A DNA stretch of 64,000 bases from Actinomadura rubteroloni (GTDB taxonomy: Bacteria; Actinomycetota; Actinomycetes; Streptosporangiales; Streptosporangiaceae): assembly GCF_002911665.1 (NCBI RefSeq), contig NZ_MTBP01000003.1, forward strand, positions 1 through 64,000. Direction: 5' to 3'. Positions 17,943 to 25,725 of the stretch are shown one piece after another. A program made the position numbers and the translations under genes. The notes beneath the pieces were generated by a model. The model made no database searches. It was not told the DNA's origin and saw nothing but the letters and a program-made list of their open reading frames with translations. The number at the start of each line of letters is the position of its first letter. The first letter of the stretch is position 1.

Positions 17943-18542
17943 GTGGAGGACGCCACGGAGGACGAGCTCGGCCGGGCCGTCGCGGCGGCGGCCGGCGGCG
18001 ACGAGGACGCGTTCCGGCTGCTCTACCGGGACGTCCAGCCCCGGCTGCTGCGCTACGCCCGCGCGCTCGCCGGGTCCGACGCCGAGGACGTGACCGCCGA
18101 GGCGTGGCTCCAGATCGCCCGCGACATCGCCGGATTCCAGGGCGAGGTGGACGCGTTCCGTGGCTGGTGCGCGACGATCGTCCGCAACCGCGCGCTGGAC
18201 CTGCTGCGCCGCCGCTCCCGGCGGCCCGTCGCGGACCGCTCGCTGGAGGAGGTGCTGTCGATGCCCGCCCGCGAGGACACCGAGGCGCTCGCGCTCGCCC
18301 GGCTGTCGACGGACGCGGCAGTACGGCTGATCGCCGAGCTGCCGCCGGACCAAGCCGAGGCGGTCCTGCTGCGCGTCGTCGTCGGCCTGGACGCCGAACG
18401 CGCGGGCCGCGTGCTCGGCAAGCGTGCGGGCGCGGTGCGCACGGCCGCCTACCGGGGGCTGCGCCGCCTCGCCGCGCGACTGGACACCGCACCGGACACC
18501 GGCGCCGCCCCGGTCCGCACCCACACCGAGGGGGCACTGTGA
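17943..18542 (+). CDS. ECF-type RNA polymerase sigma factor
   Basis: The 199-aa protein shows sigma region 2 (DAFRLLYRDVQPRLLRYARALAGSDAEDVTAEAWLQIARDIAGF, with the FRGWCATIVRNRALDLLRRRSRR core) and region 4 (LPPDQAEAVLLRVVVGLDAERAGRVLGKRAGAVRTAAYRGLRRLA). No Shine-Dalgarno precedes the GTG, so it may be leaderless. It is divergent from the MatAB-like operon. The next real gene is a membrane protein likely to act as its antagonist, separated by a tandem repeat that preserves GTGA junctions. Confidence 0.9.
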   Translation: MEDATEDELGRAVAAAAGGDEDAFRLLYRDVQPRLLRYARALAGSDAEDVTAEAWLQIARDIAGFQGEVDAFRGWCATIVRNRALDLLRRRSRRPVADRSLEEVLSMPAREDTEALALARLSTDAAVRLIAELPPDQAEAVLLRVVVGLDAERAGRVLGKRAGAVRTAAYRGLRRLAARLDTAPDTGAAPVRTHTEGAL

Positions 18543-18819
18543 GCGAGCCGGAAGCGCACGGCATCGGGTACGCCGCAGGCGGGCGGGAGCCACAGCGCGA
18601 GCCGAAGGCGCGCGCCGTGCGCTGGACTGAGGACCGCGCGGAGCGAGGGACGAGCGAGGGAAGCGTGCGGCATCCAGCACGCCGCAGGCTCGCGGGAGGC
18701 ACCGTGAGCGAGCCGAAGGCGCGCGCAGTGCGCTGGACTGAGGAGCGGCGGGAGCTTGCGACCAGAGTGACGAGGGAAGCGTGCGGCTTTGAGCGCGCCG
18801 TAGGCTCGCGGGAGACACA
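18539..18819 (+). repeat. tandem GTGAGCGAGCC...GGCTCGCGGGAG repeat, three units
   Basis: Three tandem units lie between the sigma factor and the next gene: 18539-18595 (internally deleted), 18596-18703 and 18704-18819. Full units begin with GCGAGCCGAAGGCGCGCGC, share GTGCGCTGGACTGAGGA and GAGGGAAGCGTGCGGC, and end with AGGCTCGCGGGAG. The ends are inverted (GCGAGCC / GGCTCGC). The run stays open as a 94-codon frame from GTG 18539 to TGA 18823. That frame overlaps the stop of the sigma gene and the start of the following gene. Its Arg/Glu-rich product looks like translated repeat, not a protein domain. Confidence 0.8.
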
Positions 18820-19398
18820 GTGAGCGACGAGATCCGGGAGATCGGGTCGCCTGCGCTGACCCGGCTGGTGGAGGCGGCGCAGGCTTCGGCGGGGCCAGGG
18901 GAGCTGGCGGGCGAGGAGGCGGCGGTCGCCGCGTTCCGGGCGGCGCGGGCGGAGCGGGCGCCGCGTCGCGTCCGTGCCGTGACGGTCCGGGCGCTGGCCG
19001 TGGGCGGGGTCGTGGCGGTGCTCGGCGGCGGGGCGGGTCTCGCCGCCGCGAGCGGTCATCTGCCCGCGCCGGGCGGCGCGCCCGCGCGGACGCACCCGGC
19101 GACGCGGACGGACGCCCCGGACCGGGAGCGGGGCGGGACCGGGCCGGCGGGGCGTCCCGTCGTGCCGCATCCGGACGCGAGTCCCGCGCCGCGTCCTACA
19201 CCGGACGCGTCCGCCACGCCGACGCCGTCGCCGGGGAAGGGGCACGCGCCGTTCGAGGCCGTTCCGAGCGACGCGCCGAGGACCCCCGTCCCCGGGCGCG
19301 GTGTGACCGAGCACCCGCCCAAGCGCCCGGTCAAGCACCCGAAGACGTCGCACACCCCCGCCGGGAACGGCAACGCGCCGCACGGGGGCGAGGAGTAG
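18820..19398 (+). CDS. putative membrane anti-sigma-like protein, Pro-rich tail
   Basis: The 192-aa protein has a cytoplasmic N-terminal helical part (about 1-50, SPALTRLVEAAQASAG...). One TM helix follows (about 57-82, VRALAVGGVVAVLGGGAGLAAAS), then a long external tail rich in Pro, Ala, Thr and His. Topology and position after an ECF sigma factor fit an anti-sigma factor. However, no zinc-binding HxxxCxxC motif is present and the assignment is inferred from context. The GTG start is the GTGAGCGA sequence also found at the head of each upstream repeat unit. Confidence 0.6.
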   Translation: MSDEIREIGSPALTRLVEAAQASAGPGELAGEEAAVAAFRAARAERAPRRVRAVTVRALAVGGVVAVLGGGAGLAAASGHLPAPGGAPARTHPATRTDAPDRERGGTGPAGRPVVPHPDASPAPRPTPDASATPTPSPGKGHAPFEAVPSDAPRTPVPGRGVTEHPPKRPVKHPKTSHTPAGNGNAPHGGEE

Positions 19399-19402
19399 CG
19401 GG

Positions 19403-20152
19403 TCAGGGCTCGGCGGGCGCCCGGGGCTCCTCCGGCGGCGCGGTCGCCGCCGCGACCGGGTGGAAGTACAGGTGGACGGCCGCCGCGACCACCGCCCCGA
19501 CCATCGGCGCGACGATGAACAGCCACACCTGGCCGAGCGCCGTCCCGCCGACGATCACCGCCGGGCCGAGCGCGCGCGCCGGGTTCACCGACGTCCCGGT
19601 GATCGCGACGCCGATGAGGTGGGCGACCGCGAGTGACAGGCCGATGACGACGCCCGCGGTGGCGCGGTCGGCGGTCTTGCTCGTCACGGCCAGCACCGCG
19701 AACACGAAGAACGCCGTCAGGACGACCTCGGCGAGGAACGCGCCGCCGAGGCTCACCCGGATGATGCTCGCCGAGCCCCAGCCGTCCGCGCCGAGGCCCG
19801 TCGTGGCGCGGCGGTAGATCGGCGACGCGTTCAGCGTCGCCCACAGGATCAGCGCGCCGACGATGCCGCCGAGGAACTGCGCGATCCAGTAGCCGACGGC
19901 GCCGCGCACGCTGATCCGGCCCACGATCAGCGCGCCGAGCGTGACGGCCGGGTTGACGTGGGCGCCGGAGATCGGCGCGAGGACGTAGGTCAGCACGAGC
20001 ATCACGAAGCCGAAGGTCAGCGCGGTCGCGACGACCCCGGCGGACAGGCTGCGCCCGGTGACGCCGAAGCCGAACGACAGCGCCGCCACCCCGACGGCGA
20101 AGTAGACGAGCAGCGCGGTCCCGAGGAACTCCGCCACACATTTCTTGACCAT
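19403..20152 (-). CDS. aquaporin (MIP family)
   Basis: The 249-aa integral membrane channel has six TM segments and both half-helix motifs, HVNPAVT and SVNPARA. It has ALG/GTAL elements at the start typical of AqpZ-like channels. The selectivity filter includes the Arg after the second NPA, consistent with a water channel. The ATG at 20152 is preceded by GGAAAGAGGCACC. It is transcribed away from the repeated intergenic element at 20239-20488. Confidence 0.92.
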   Translation of the reverse strand: MVKKCVAEFLGTALLVYFAVGVAALSFGFGVTGRSLSAGVVATALTFGFVMLVLTYVLAPISGAHVNPAVTLGALIVGRISVRGAVGYWIAQFLGGIVGALILWATLNASPIYRRATTGLGADGWGSASIIRVSLGGAFLAEVVLTAFFVFAVLAVTSKTADRATAGVVIGLSLAVAHLIGVAITGTSVNPARALGPAVIVGGTALGQVWLFIVAPMVGAVVAAAVHLYFHPVAAATAPPEEPRAPAEP

Positions 20153-20654
20153 GGTGCCTCTTTCCGAGGATGCCGGTTCCGTCGGGGCCGTACCCGGAAC
20201 GCGGCGTCCGGCGGAGGGGCGCGGCCGGAATCCTGATCTTCTTTACCGCGCGGCGAGGCATCCTTTCCGTCGACCGGGCGTCCCGCCGTTCTGCCAGGAC
20301 GCTTCACGCGTCCTTTCCCGCCCCCGGGTTCTTTACCTTTCGCGGGGCATGCTGGACCGTCCCGTGGGGTTATACCCGGTGGATCGCGACGGTCCCATGA
20401 CCTCGGCCCTCGGTTCTTTACCTTTCCGGGGGCATCATCTGGGACATCGCGGGGTTATACACCCCAGATCGCGACACGCGGTCCCTCTTTCTGGAAGCGC
20501 GGCCCTTCTCGGCCGATCCGCTTCGGGCGTCGTGTCCCGCCCCTTCTCGGGCGAGGCTCTTCTTCTCCTTCGCACGGCGCTCACACCGCTCTGATTCCAC
20601 GGCCCTCGCATGGCCTGGGGCGGTTGTTCTGTCCGCCGAACAAAGGATTTCTTG
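20153..20654. other. 502-bp divergent intergenic region with repeated elements
   Basis: The gap separates the aquaporin gene from the secreted double-psi-barrel gene. It holds three degenerate copies of an element (see repeat 20239-20488) and a GGCGG...CCGCC hairpin near 20620-20640 before the ribosome site of the + strand gene. No credible protein-coding frame was seen. Confidence 0.6.
20239..20488. repeat. three-copy structured intergenic element
   Basis: TTCTTTACC recurs at 20239, 20329 and 20414, each followed by a G-rich segment and GCAT. The last two copies are close: both read GGTTCTTTACCTTTC, then GGGGCAT, CTGG, GGGGTTATAC, GATCGCGAC and GGTCCC. Within each, GGGG-TTATA-CCC can form a hairpin, and outer arms also pair (ATCTGGG/CCCAGAT in copy 3, GGACCGTC/GACGGTCC in copy 2). 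Conserved pairing with changed bases suggests an RNA or a protein-binding array. It could act on either flanking gene. Confidence 0.55.
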
Positions 20655-21224
20655 ATGCATCAGCGTGCGACGAATGTTCTGATGGCGACGGTGACGGGTT
20701 CTGCTCTGGCGGGGATGATGGTGGCCGGTGTGGCCGCCGCGTCCACCCATGACGAGGCCCCGGCGACCAAGGCCGCCACCACGACCGCCGCCGCCCAGCA
20801 CGCCCCGGCCAAGAAGGCTCCCGCGAAGAAGAAGGCGCTGCTGACCGGTAAGACGACCGCGTCCTACTTCTGGGACGACGGTTCGGGTGTGAACGGTGAC
20901 ACCGGTGCTCCGGCGTCCGGGAAGCCGATGCAGAAGGGCATGTTCGCCAGCCCGAGCTGGCCGATGAACACCAAGGTCAAGGTCTCCTACCAGGGCCGCA
21001 GTGTCACCGGGTTCGTCGGCGACGTCGGTCCGGGTGAGCCGTCGCATCGTGGGGTGATGCTGGACCTGGACACCTACACCTTCCGTCACCTGGTGGACGG
21101 GAAGAAGCCGGCGAGCAAGTACGTCACCGGCACCGATGCGGGCCACATCGAGGGTGTGAAGTACGAGGTCCTGAAGTGGGGTCACGGCCCGGGCAAGAAG
21201 GGCACGCCCAAGCCCCTCGGATAA
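20655..21224 (+). CDS. secreted RlpA-like double-psi beta-barrel protein
   Basis: The 189-aa protein has a signal peptide (about 1-32, MATVTGSALAGMMVAGVAAAS) and a Lys/Ala-rich linker (APAKKAPAKKK). A DPBB domain follows (about 65-175): TASYFWDDGSGVNGDTGAPASGK, ASPSWPMNTKVKVSYQGRSVTGFVGDVGP, GVMLDLDTYTFRHL. RlpA-type domains bind or cleave peptidoglycan; the catalytic Asp and His candidates cannot be confirmed. AAAGGA precedes the ATG. Codon use is less extreme in GC3 than in neighbours (many GTT, GCT, GGT), which often marks highly expressed genes. A strong terminator follows directly. Confidence 0.82.
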   Translation: MHQRATNVLMATVTGSALAGMMVAGVAAASTHDEAPATKAATTTAAAQHAPAKKAPAKKKALLTGKTTASYFWDDGSGVNGDTGAPASGKPMQKGMFASPSWPMNTKVKVSYQGRSVTGFVGDVGPGEPSHRGVMLDLDTYTFRHLVDGKKPASKYVTGTDAGHIEGVKYEVLKWGHGPGKKGTPKPLG

Positions 21225-21233
21225 GCACGACCA

Positions 21234-21263
21234 GAACGGCCCCGGCGAACGCCGGGGCCGTTC
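21234..21263 (+). terminator. intrinsic-type hairpin
   Basis: A perfect 13-bp stem, GAACGGCCCCGGC / GCCGGGGCCGTTC, with a GAAC tetraloop begins 10 bp after the stop of the secreted DPBB gene. Confidence 0.8.
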
Positions 21264-21282
21264 GCCTGCCTATGCTCGGCCG

Positions 21283-22002
21283 GTGACCGACTTCGAGCGC
21301 CTGATCGACGCGGCGTGGCCCGCCCCCGTGGTCGCGGACGTCCACGGCTGGCGGCTGCGGTTCGCCGACGGCGTCACCAAGCGCGCCAACTCGGTCTGGC
21401 CCGCCGCCCACCCCGCCGACACCGACGCCGCGATCCGCGCCGCCGAGGAGTACTACCTGCGCCGCGACGAGCGCCCGACGTTCCACATCGGCCCGGGAGC
21501 CCGTCCCGCCGCCCTGGACGCGCTGCTGGAGCGGCGCGGCTACGCCAAGGTGGATCCGACGCTCGTCCTGACCGCCGACCTGGACGCCGAGGAGCCCCCG
21601 CCGGACGCGGTGATCGCCGACGTCCCGTCCCCGGAGTGGATGGACGCGTGGTGGTCGGTCGACGGACGCTACGACGACGCCGAGCCCGTCGCGCGCCGCA
21701 TCCTCACCGGCACCCCGGCCCGGTACGCGGCGGCGGGGGACGGCGCGGCGGTCGGCCGGGCCGTCCCGCAGGACGACTGGCTCGGCGTGTACTGCATGGC
21801 CGTCCGGCCCGAGGCGCGGCGGCGCGGCCTGGCGAGGACCGTCCTGCGGGCGCTGCTCGCCGACGGCCGGGCGCGCGGCGCACGCCGCGCCTACCTCTGC
21901 GTGACCGAGCGGAACGCGGCGGCGCGGGCGCTGTACGCGACGGCGGGCTTCACGGTCGTGGCCCGCTACCACTACCGGGTGCGCCCGCCGGGAAACGGGT
22001 GA
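21283..22002 (+). CDS. GNAT-family N-acetyltransferase
   Basis: The 239-aa protein has its GNAT domain in the C-terminal half. It shows WLGVYCMAVRPEARRRGLARTVLRALLADGRARGARRAYLCVTERNAAARALYATAGF, where the RRRGLA loop is the acetyl-CoA pyrophosphate site. The N-terminal half (WRLRFADGVTKRANSVWP) is typical of two-lobed actinobacterial GNATs. The substrate is unknown. The GTG start at 21283 lies right after the terminator of the previous gene. The ABC exporter gene follows 16 bp later and may be cotranscribed. Confidence 0.85.
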   Translation: MTDFERLIDAAWPAPVVADVHGWRLRFADGVTKRANSVWPAAHPADTDAAIRAAEEYYLRRDERPTFHIGPGARPAALDALLERRGYAKVDPTLVLTADLDAEEPPPDAVIADVPSPEWMDAWWSVDGRYDDAEPVARRILTGTPARYAAAGDGAAVGRAVPQDDWLGVYCMAVRPEARRRGLARTVLRALLADGRARGARRAYLCVTERNAAARALYATAGFTVVARYHYRVRPPGNG

Positions 22003-22018
22003 TAGATCTGGGGACGCG

Positions 22019-25000
22019 ATGAGCGACGCCCCGGGTCTCCGCCGCCTGCTGCCCTACGCGCGGGCGCAGCGCGCCAGTCTCGTCGCAACCGCCGTCACGG
22101 CCGTCGGGGTCGCGGCGGTCGGCGTGGCCGTCCCGGTGGTCGAGCGGCGGATCGTGGACGACGCGATCCTCGGCCACGGCGCCCCGCTGCTGCCCTGGCT
22201 CGGCGTGCTGCTCGCGCTGGCCGTCGCGGGGTTCGCGCTGACGAAGGTGCGCCGCTACCGGGCCGCGAAGGTGAACGTCGAGGTCGTCATCGCGCTGCGC
22301 GAGGCGATCCACGCGCAGGTGCAGCGGCTCGACCTCGCCGCCCACGGCACGCTGTCCACCGGGCAGCTCGCCAGCCGCGCGAGCGCCGACGTGCAGCTCA
22401 TCTCGGCCGTCACCCGCGCGATCCCGTCGATCGCCGCGAGCGTGCTGCTCATGACCGGGGCGCTCGCGGTGATGGTCGTGCTGTCGCCGCCGCTCGCGCT
22501 CGTGTCGCTGACCGTCGTGCCCGCGCTCGCGGCGCTGTCGTGGCGGATGCGGCGGACGCTCGTCCCCGCGACGTTCGACGCCCAGGCTCGCGCGGCGGAC
22601 GTCGCCGAGATCGTGGACCAGGCCGTCACCGGCGTCCGGGTCGTGAAGGCGTTCGGCGCCGAGGACCGCGAGCTGCGGCGGCTGGAGGGCGCGGCGGCGG
22701 CGCTGTTCGGCTCCAGCATGCGCACGATCCGGATCATGGCGCGGTTCCAGCCCGCGCTGGCGGCCGTCCCGGCGTTCGGGCAGGTCGCGGTGCTGGCGTT
22801 CGGCGGCTGGCTGGCGATCCGGCACCAGATCACGGTCGGGACGTTCCTGGCGTTCGCGTCCTACCTCGTCATGCTCACCGGCCCGGCGCAGAGCCTCGCG
22901 GGGCTGTTCGGCCGCGTCCAGCAGGCCCGCGCGGGCGCGGCGCGCGTGTTCGAGCTGCTGGACTCCGTCCCGGCGGTCGCGGACGCCCCGGACGCGGTGG
23001 AGCTGCCGAAAGTCGCGGGCCGCATCGACTTCGACGCCGTGACGTTCGGGTTCCGCCGCTCCGAACCGGTCCTGGACGGCTTCGACCTGCATCTGGCGCC
23101 CGGCGAGACGGTCGCGCTCGTCGGCGCGTCCGCGTCCGGGAAGTCCACGGCCGCGATGCTGCTCGCGCGGTTCTACGACCCGCAGCAAGGAAGCGTGCGG
23201 GTGGACGGCCGGGACGTGCGGTCGGTGACGCTCGGCTCGCTGCGCTCCCAGATTGGCATGGTGTTCGAGGACGCGTTCCTGTACTCCCGGAGCGTCCGCG
23301 ACAACATCGCGCACGGCCGTCCGGACGCCACCGACGCCGAGGTGGCCGCCGCCGCGCGCGCCGCCGAGGCCGCCGGGTTCATCGCGGCGCTGCCCGACGG
23401 GTACGCGACCGTCGTCGGCGAGCGCGGCATCACGCTGTCGGGCGGGCAGCGGCAGCGGCTCGCGCTGGCCCGCGCGCTGCTGGCCGACCCGCCCGTGCTG
23501 GTCCTGGACGGCGCGACGAGCGCGGTCGACGCGCGGGTCGAGGAGAGCATCCACGCGACGCTGCGGCGCGTCCTCGCCGGCCGGACGACGCTGATCATCG
23601 CGCACCGCCGGTCCACGCTGCGCCTCGCCGACCGGATCGCCGTCGTGGACGCGGGCCGCGTCGTCGACACCGGCACGCACGAGGAGCTGACGGCCCGCTG
23701 CGCCCGGTACCGCGTGCTGCTGGCGGGCGAGCGGGAGCAACTGGACGACGGCGCGGACGAGCCCGAACCCGTCCGGCGCGCGGCGCCCGAACGGGCCGAA
23801 CTGCTCCCCGAGGACGCCGACCTGCTGCGCCGCGTCGCCGAGCTGCCGCCCGCGACGGACGTGCCGGGCGTGGACGTCGCCGCCGAGACCCGTCCCGACT
23901 CCGGCTTCACGCTGCGGAGGTTCCTGCGGCCGTACCGGGGCGCGCTCGCGGCCGGGCTCGCGCTCGTGCTGTGCGACGCGGCGGCCGGGATCGCCGGGCC
24001 GTACCTGTCGCGCGACGGCGTGGACCGGGGCGTCCTGCACGGCGACACCGCCGCCGTCCTGGCCGTCGCGGGCGTGTTCTGCCTGGTCACCGTGCTCGGC
24101 GTGCTCGCCGGACGGGCCGTGACGCTGGTGACCGGACGGACCGGCGAGCGGCTGATGTACGCGCTCCGGCTCCGCGTCTTCGCCCAGCTCCAGCGGCTCG
24201 GGGTCGACTACTACGAGCGCGAGATGGCCGGCCGGATCATGACCCGGATGACCACCGACGTCAGCGCCTTCTCCGCGCTGCTGTCGGACGGGCTGCTGAC
24301 CGCCGTCGCCGGGACGTTCACGTTCGCGGGCGTCGCCGTCGCGATGTTCACGATGAACGCGCGGCTGGCGGGCGCGACGGCGCTGGTGCTCCTCCCGCTG
24401 ATCGCGGCGACCGTCGTGTTCCGGCGGCTGTCGGCCGGGCCGTACCGTGAGGCGCGGGACCGGATCGCGACCGTCAACGCCGTCCTCCAGGAGTCGCTGT
24501 CGGGCGTGCGGGAGACGCAGGCGTTCGCGCAGGAGGAGCGGCGGCAGCGCGAGTTCGCCGCCGCGACCCGCGCCTACGCCGACGCGCGGCTGCGCTCGCA
24601 GCACCTCATCTCGCTGTACTTCCCGTTCGTGCAGTTCCTCGGCGAGGTGGCCGCCGTCCTCGTGCTCGGGCTCGGCGCGGGCCTGGCCGGCGGGGGCGCG
24701 CTGACGGCCGGGGAGCTGATCGCGTTCCTGCTGTACCTGGACCTGTTCTTCAGCCCGATCCAGCAGTTCGCGGACGTCTTCGACGACTGGCAGCAGGCGC
24801 GGGTCTCGATGGGCCGGATCGGCGGGCTGATGGCCGCGCCGCTGACCGTCCCCGCGCCCGAGCGCCCTGCGCCGCTCCCGGACATCACGGGGGCGATCGA
24901 GTTCCGGGACGTCCGGTACGCCTACCCCGGCACCGGCACCGACGTCGTCACCGGCGTCGACCTGCGCGTCGCGCCCGGCGAGCGGGTGGCGATCGTCGGG

Positions 25001-25612
25001 GCGACGGGCGCGGGCAAGTCCACGCTCGTCCGGCTGGCCGCCCGGTTCGCCGACCCGGTGGCGGGCGCGGTGCTGGTGGACGGCTGCGACCTGCGCACTC
25101 TCGACCCGGCCGCCTACCGCCGCCGCCTCGGGTACGTCCCGCAGGAGCCGTTCCTGTTCGCCGGGACCGTCCGCGACAACATCGCCTACGGGGACCCCGG
25201 CGCCTCCGACGAGCGCGTCCGGGCGGCGGCGCGGGCCGTCGGCGCGCACGCCGCCATCGCGGCCATGCCCGACGGCTACGACACCGAGGTCACCGAACGC
25301 GGACGGTCGCTCTCGGCGGGGCAGCGCCAGCTCGTCTGCCTGGCCCGCGCCGAGCTGGTGGCCCCGGCGATCCTGCTGCTGGACGAGGCAACCGCCGACC
25401 TCGACCTCGCCACCGAGGCGCGCGTGACCGCCGCGATGGACCGCCTGGCGTCCGGCCGGACGACGCTGCTCATCGCCCACCGCCTCCAGACCGCCCGGCA
25501 CGCCGACACGATCGTCGTCATGGACGGCGGCCGGATCGTCGAGTCCGGCACCCACGACGCCCTGCTCGCGGCGGACGGCGCCTACGCGCGCCTGTGGACC
25601 GCCGCGTCCTGA
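22019..25612 (+). CDS. fused ABC exporter (TMD-NBD-TMD-NBD) with one degenerate ATP site
   Basis: The 1197-aa protein contains two complete type IV half-exporters: TMD1 (about 15-300), NBD1 (about 340-570), TMD2 (about 635-920), NBD2 (about 960-1190). NBD1 has Walker A GASASGKST and signature LSGGQ, but Walker B reads VLVLDGATS, with Gly where the catalytic Glu should be. NBD2 has GATGAGKST and an intact LLLDEATA, but its signature is LSAGQ. The pair therefore forms one consensus and one degenerate ATP site, as in heterodimeric exporters such as TM287/288. Both H-loops (IAHR) are present. It probably exports a lipid or drug-like molecule; the substrate is unknown. Confidence 0.92.
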   Translation: MSDAPGLRRLLPYARAQRASLVATAVTAVGVAAVGVAVPVVERRIVDDAILGHGAPLLPWLGVLLALAVAGFALTKVRRYRAAKVNVEVVIALREAIHAQVQRLDLAAHGTLSTGQLASRASADVQLISAVTRAIPSIAASVLLMTGALAVMVVLSPPLALVSLTVVPALAALSWRMRRTLVPATFDAQARAADVAEIVDQAVTGVRVVKAFGAEDRELRRLEGAAAALFGSSMRTIRIMARFQPALAAVPAFGQVAVLAFGGWLAIRHQITVGTFLAFASYLVMLTGPAQSLAGLFGRVQQARAGAARVFELLDSVPAVADAPDAVELPKVAGRIDFDAVTFGFRRSEPVLDGFDLHLAPGETVALVGASASGKSTAAMLLARFYDPQQGSVRVDGRDVRSVTLGSLRSQIGMVFEDAFLYSRSVRDNIAHGRPDATDAEVAAAARAAEAAGFIAALPDGYATVVGERGITLSGGQRQRLALARALLADPPVLVLDGATSAVDARVEESIHATLRRVLAGRTTLIIAHRRSTLRLADRIAVVDAGRVVDTGTHEELTARCARYRVLLAGEREQLDDGADEPEPVRRAAPERAELLPEDADLLRRVAELPPATDVPGVDVAAETRPDSGFTLRRFLRPYRGALAAGLALVLCDAAAGIAGPYLSRDGVDRGVLHGDTAAVLAVAGVFCLVTVLGVLAGRAVTLVTGRTGERLMYALRLRVFAQLQRLGVDYYEREMAGRIMTRMTTDVSAFSALLSDGLLTAVAGTFTFAGVAVAMFTMNARLAGATALVLLPLIAATVVFRRLSAGPYREARDRIATVNAVLQESLSGVRETQAFAQEERRQREFAAATRAYADARLRSQHLISLYFPFVQFLGEVAAVLVLGLGAGLAGGGALTAGELIAFLLYLDLFFSPIQQFADVFDDWQQARVSMGRIGGLMAAPLTVPAPERPAPLPDITGAIEFRDVRYAYPGTGTDVVTGVDLRVAPGERVAIVGATGAGKSTLVRLAARFADPVAGAVLVDGCDLRTLDPAAYRRRLGYVPQEPFLFAGTVRDNIAYGDPGASDERVRAAARAVGAHAAIAAMPDGYDTEVTERGRSLSAGQRQLVCLARAELVAPAILLLDEATADLDLATEARVTAAMDRLASGRTTLLIAHRLQTARHADTIVVMDGGRIVESGTHDALLAADGAYARLWTAAS

Positions 25613-25725
25613 CGGCCGGGAGGCTCGCGCGACGTTCGATACGGACGCGGAAGTTCGCGTGCTGTTCGTTTCCCGGAATGTCGGGCGCGGCTGTGCGGTG
25701 GTGCGCGCCGGTCACGCTCGGCGCC

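Noticed and set aside
18539..18823. Independent 94-aa protein gene between sigma factor and membrane protein
   Set aside because: The frame is made of repeat units with inverted ends and gives an Arg/Glu-rich product without a domain; treated as a repeat array.
20239..20654. ydaO (c-di-AMP) riboswitch before the secreted DPBB gene
   Set aside because: Gene type and position would fit, but the repeated element does not contain the aptamer sequences I know for that class.
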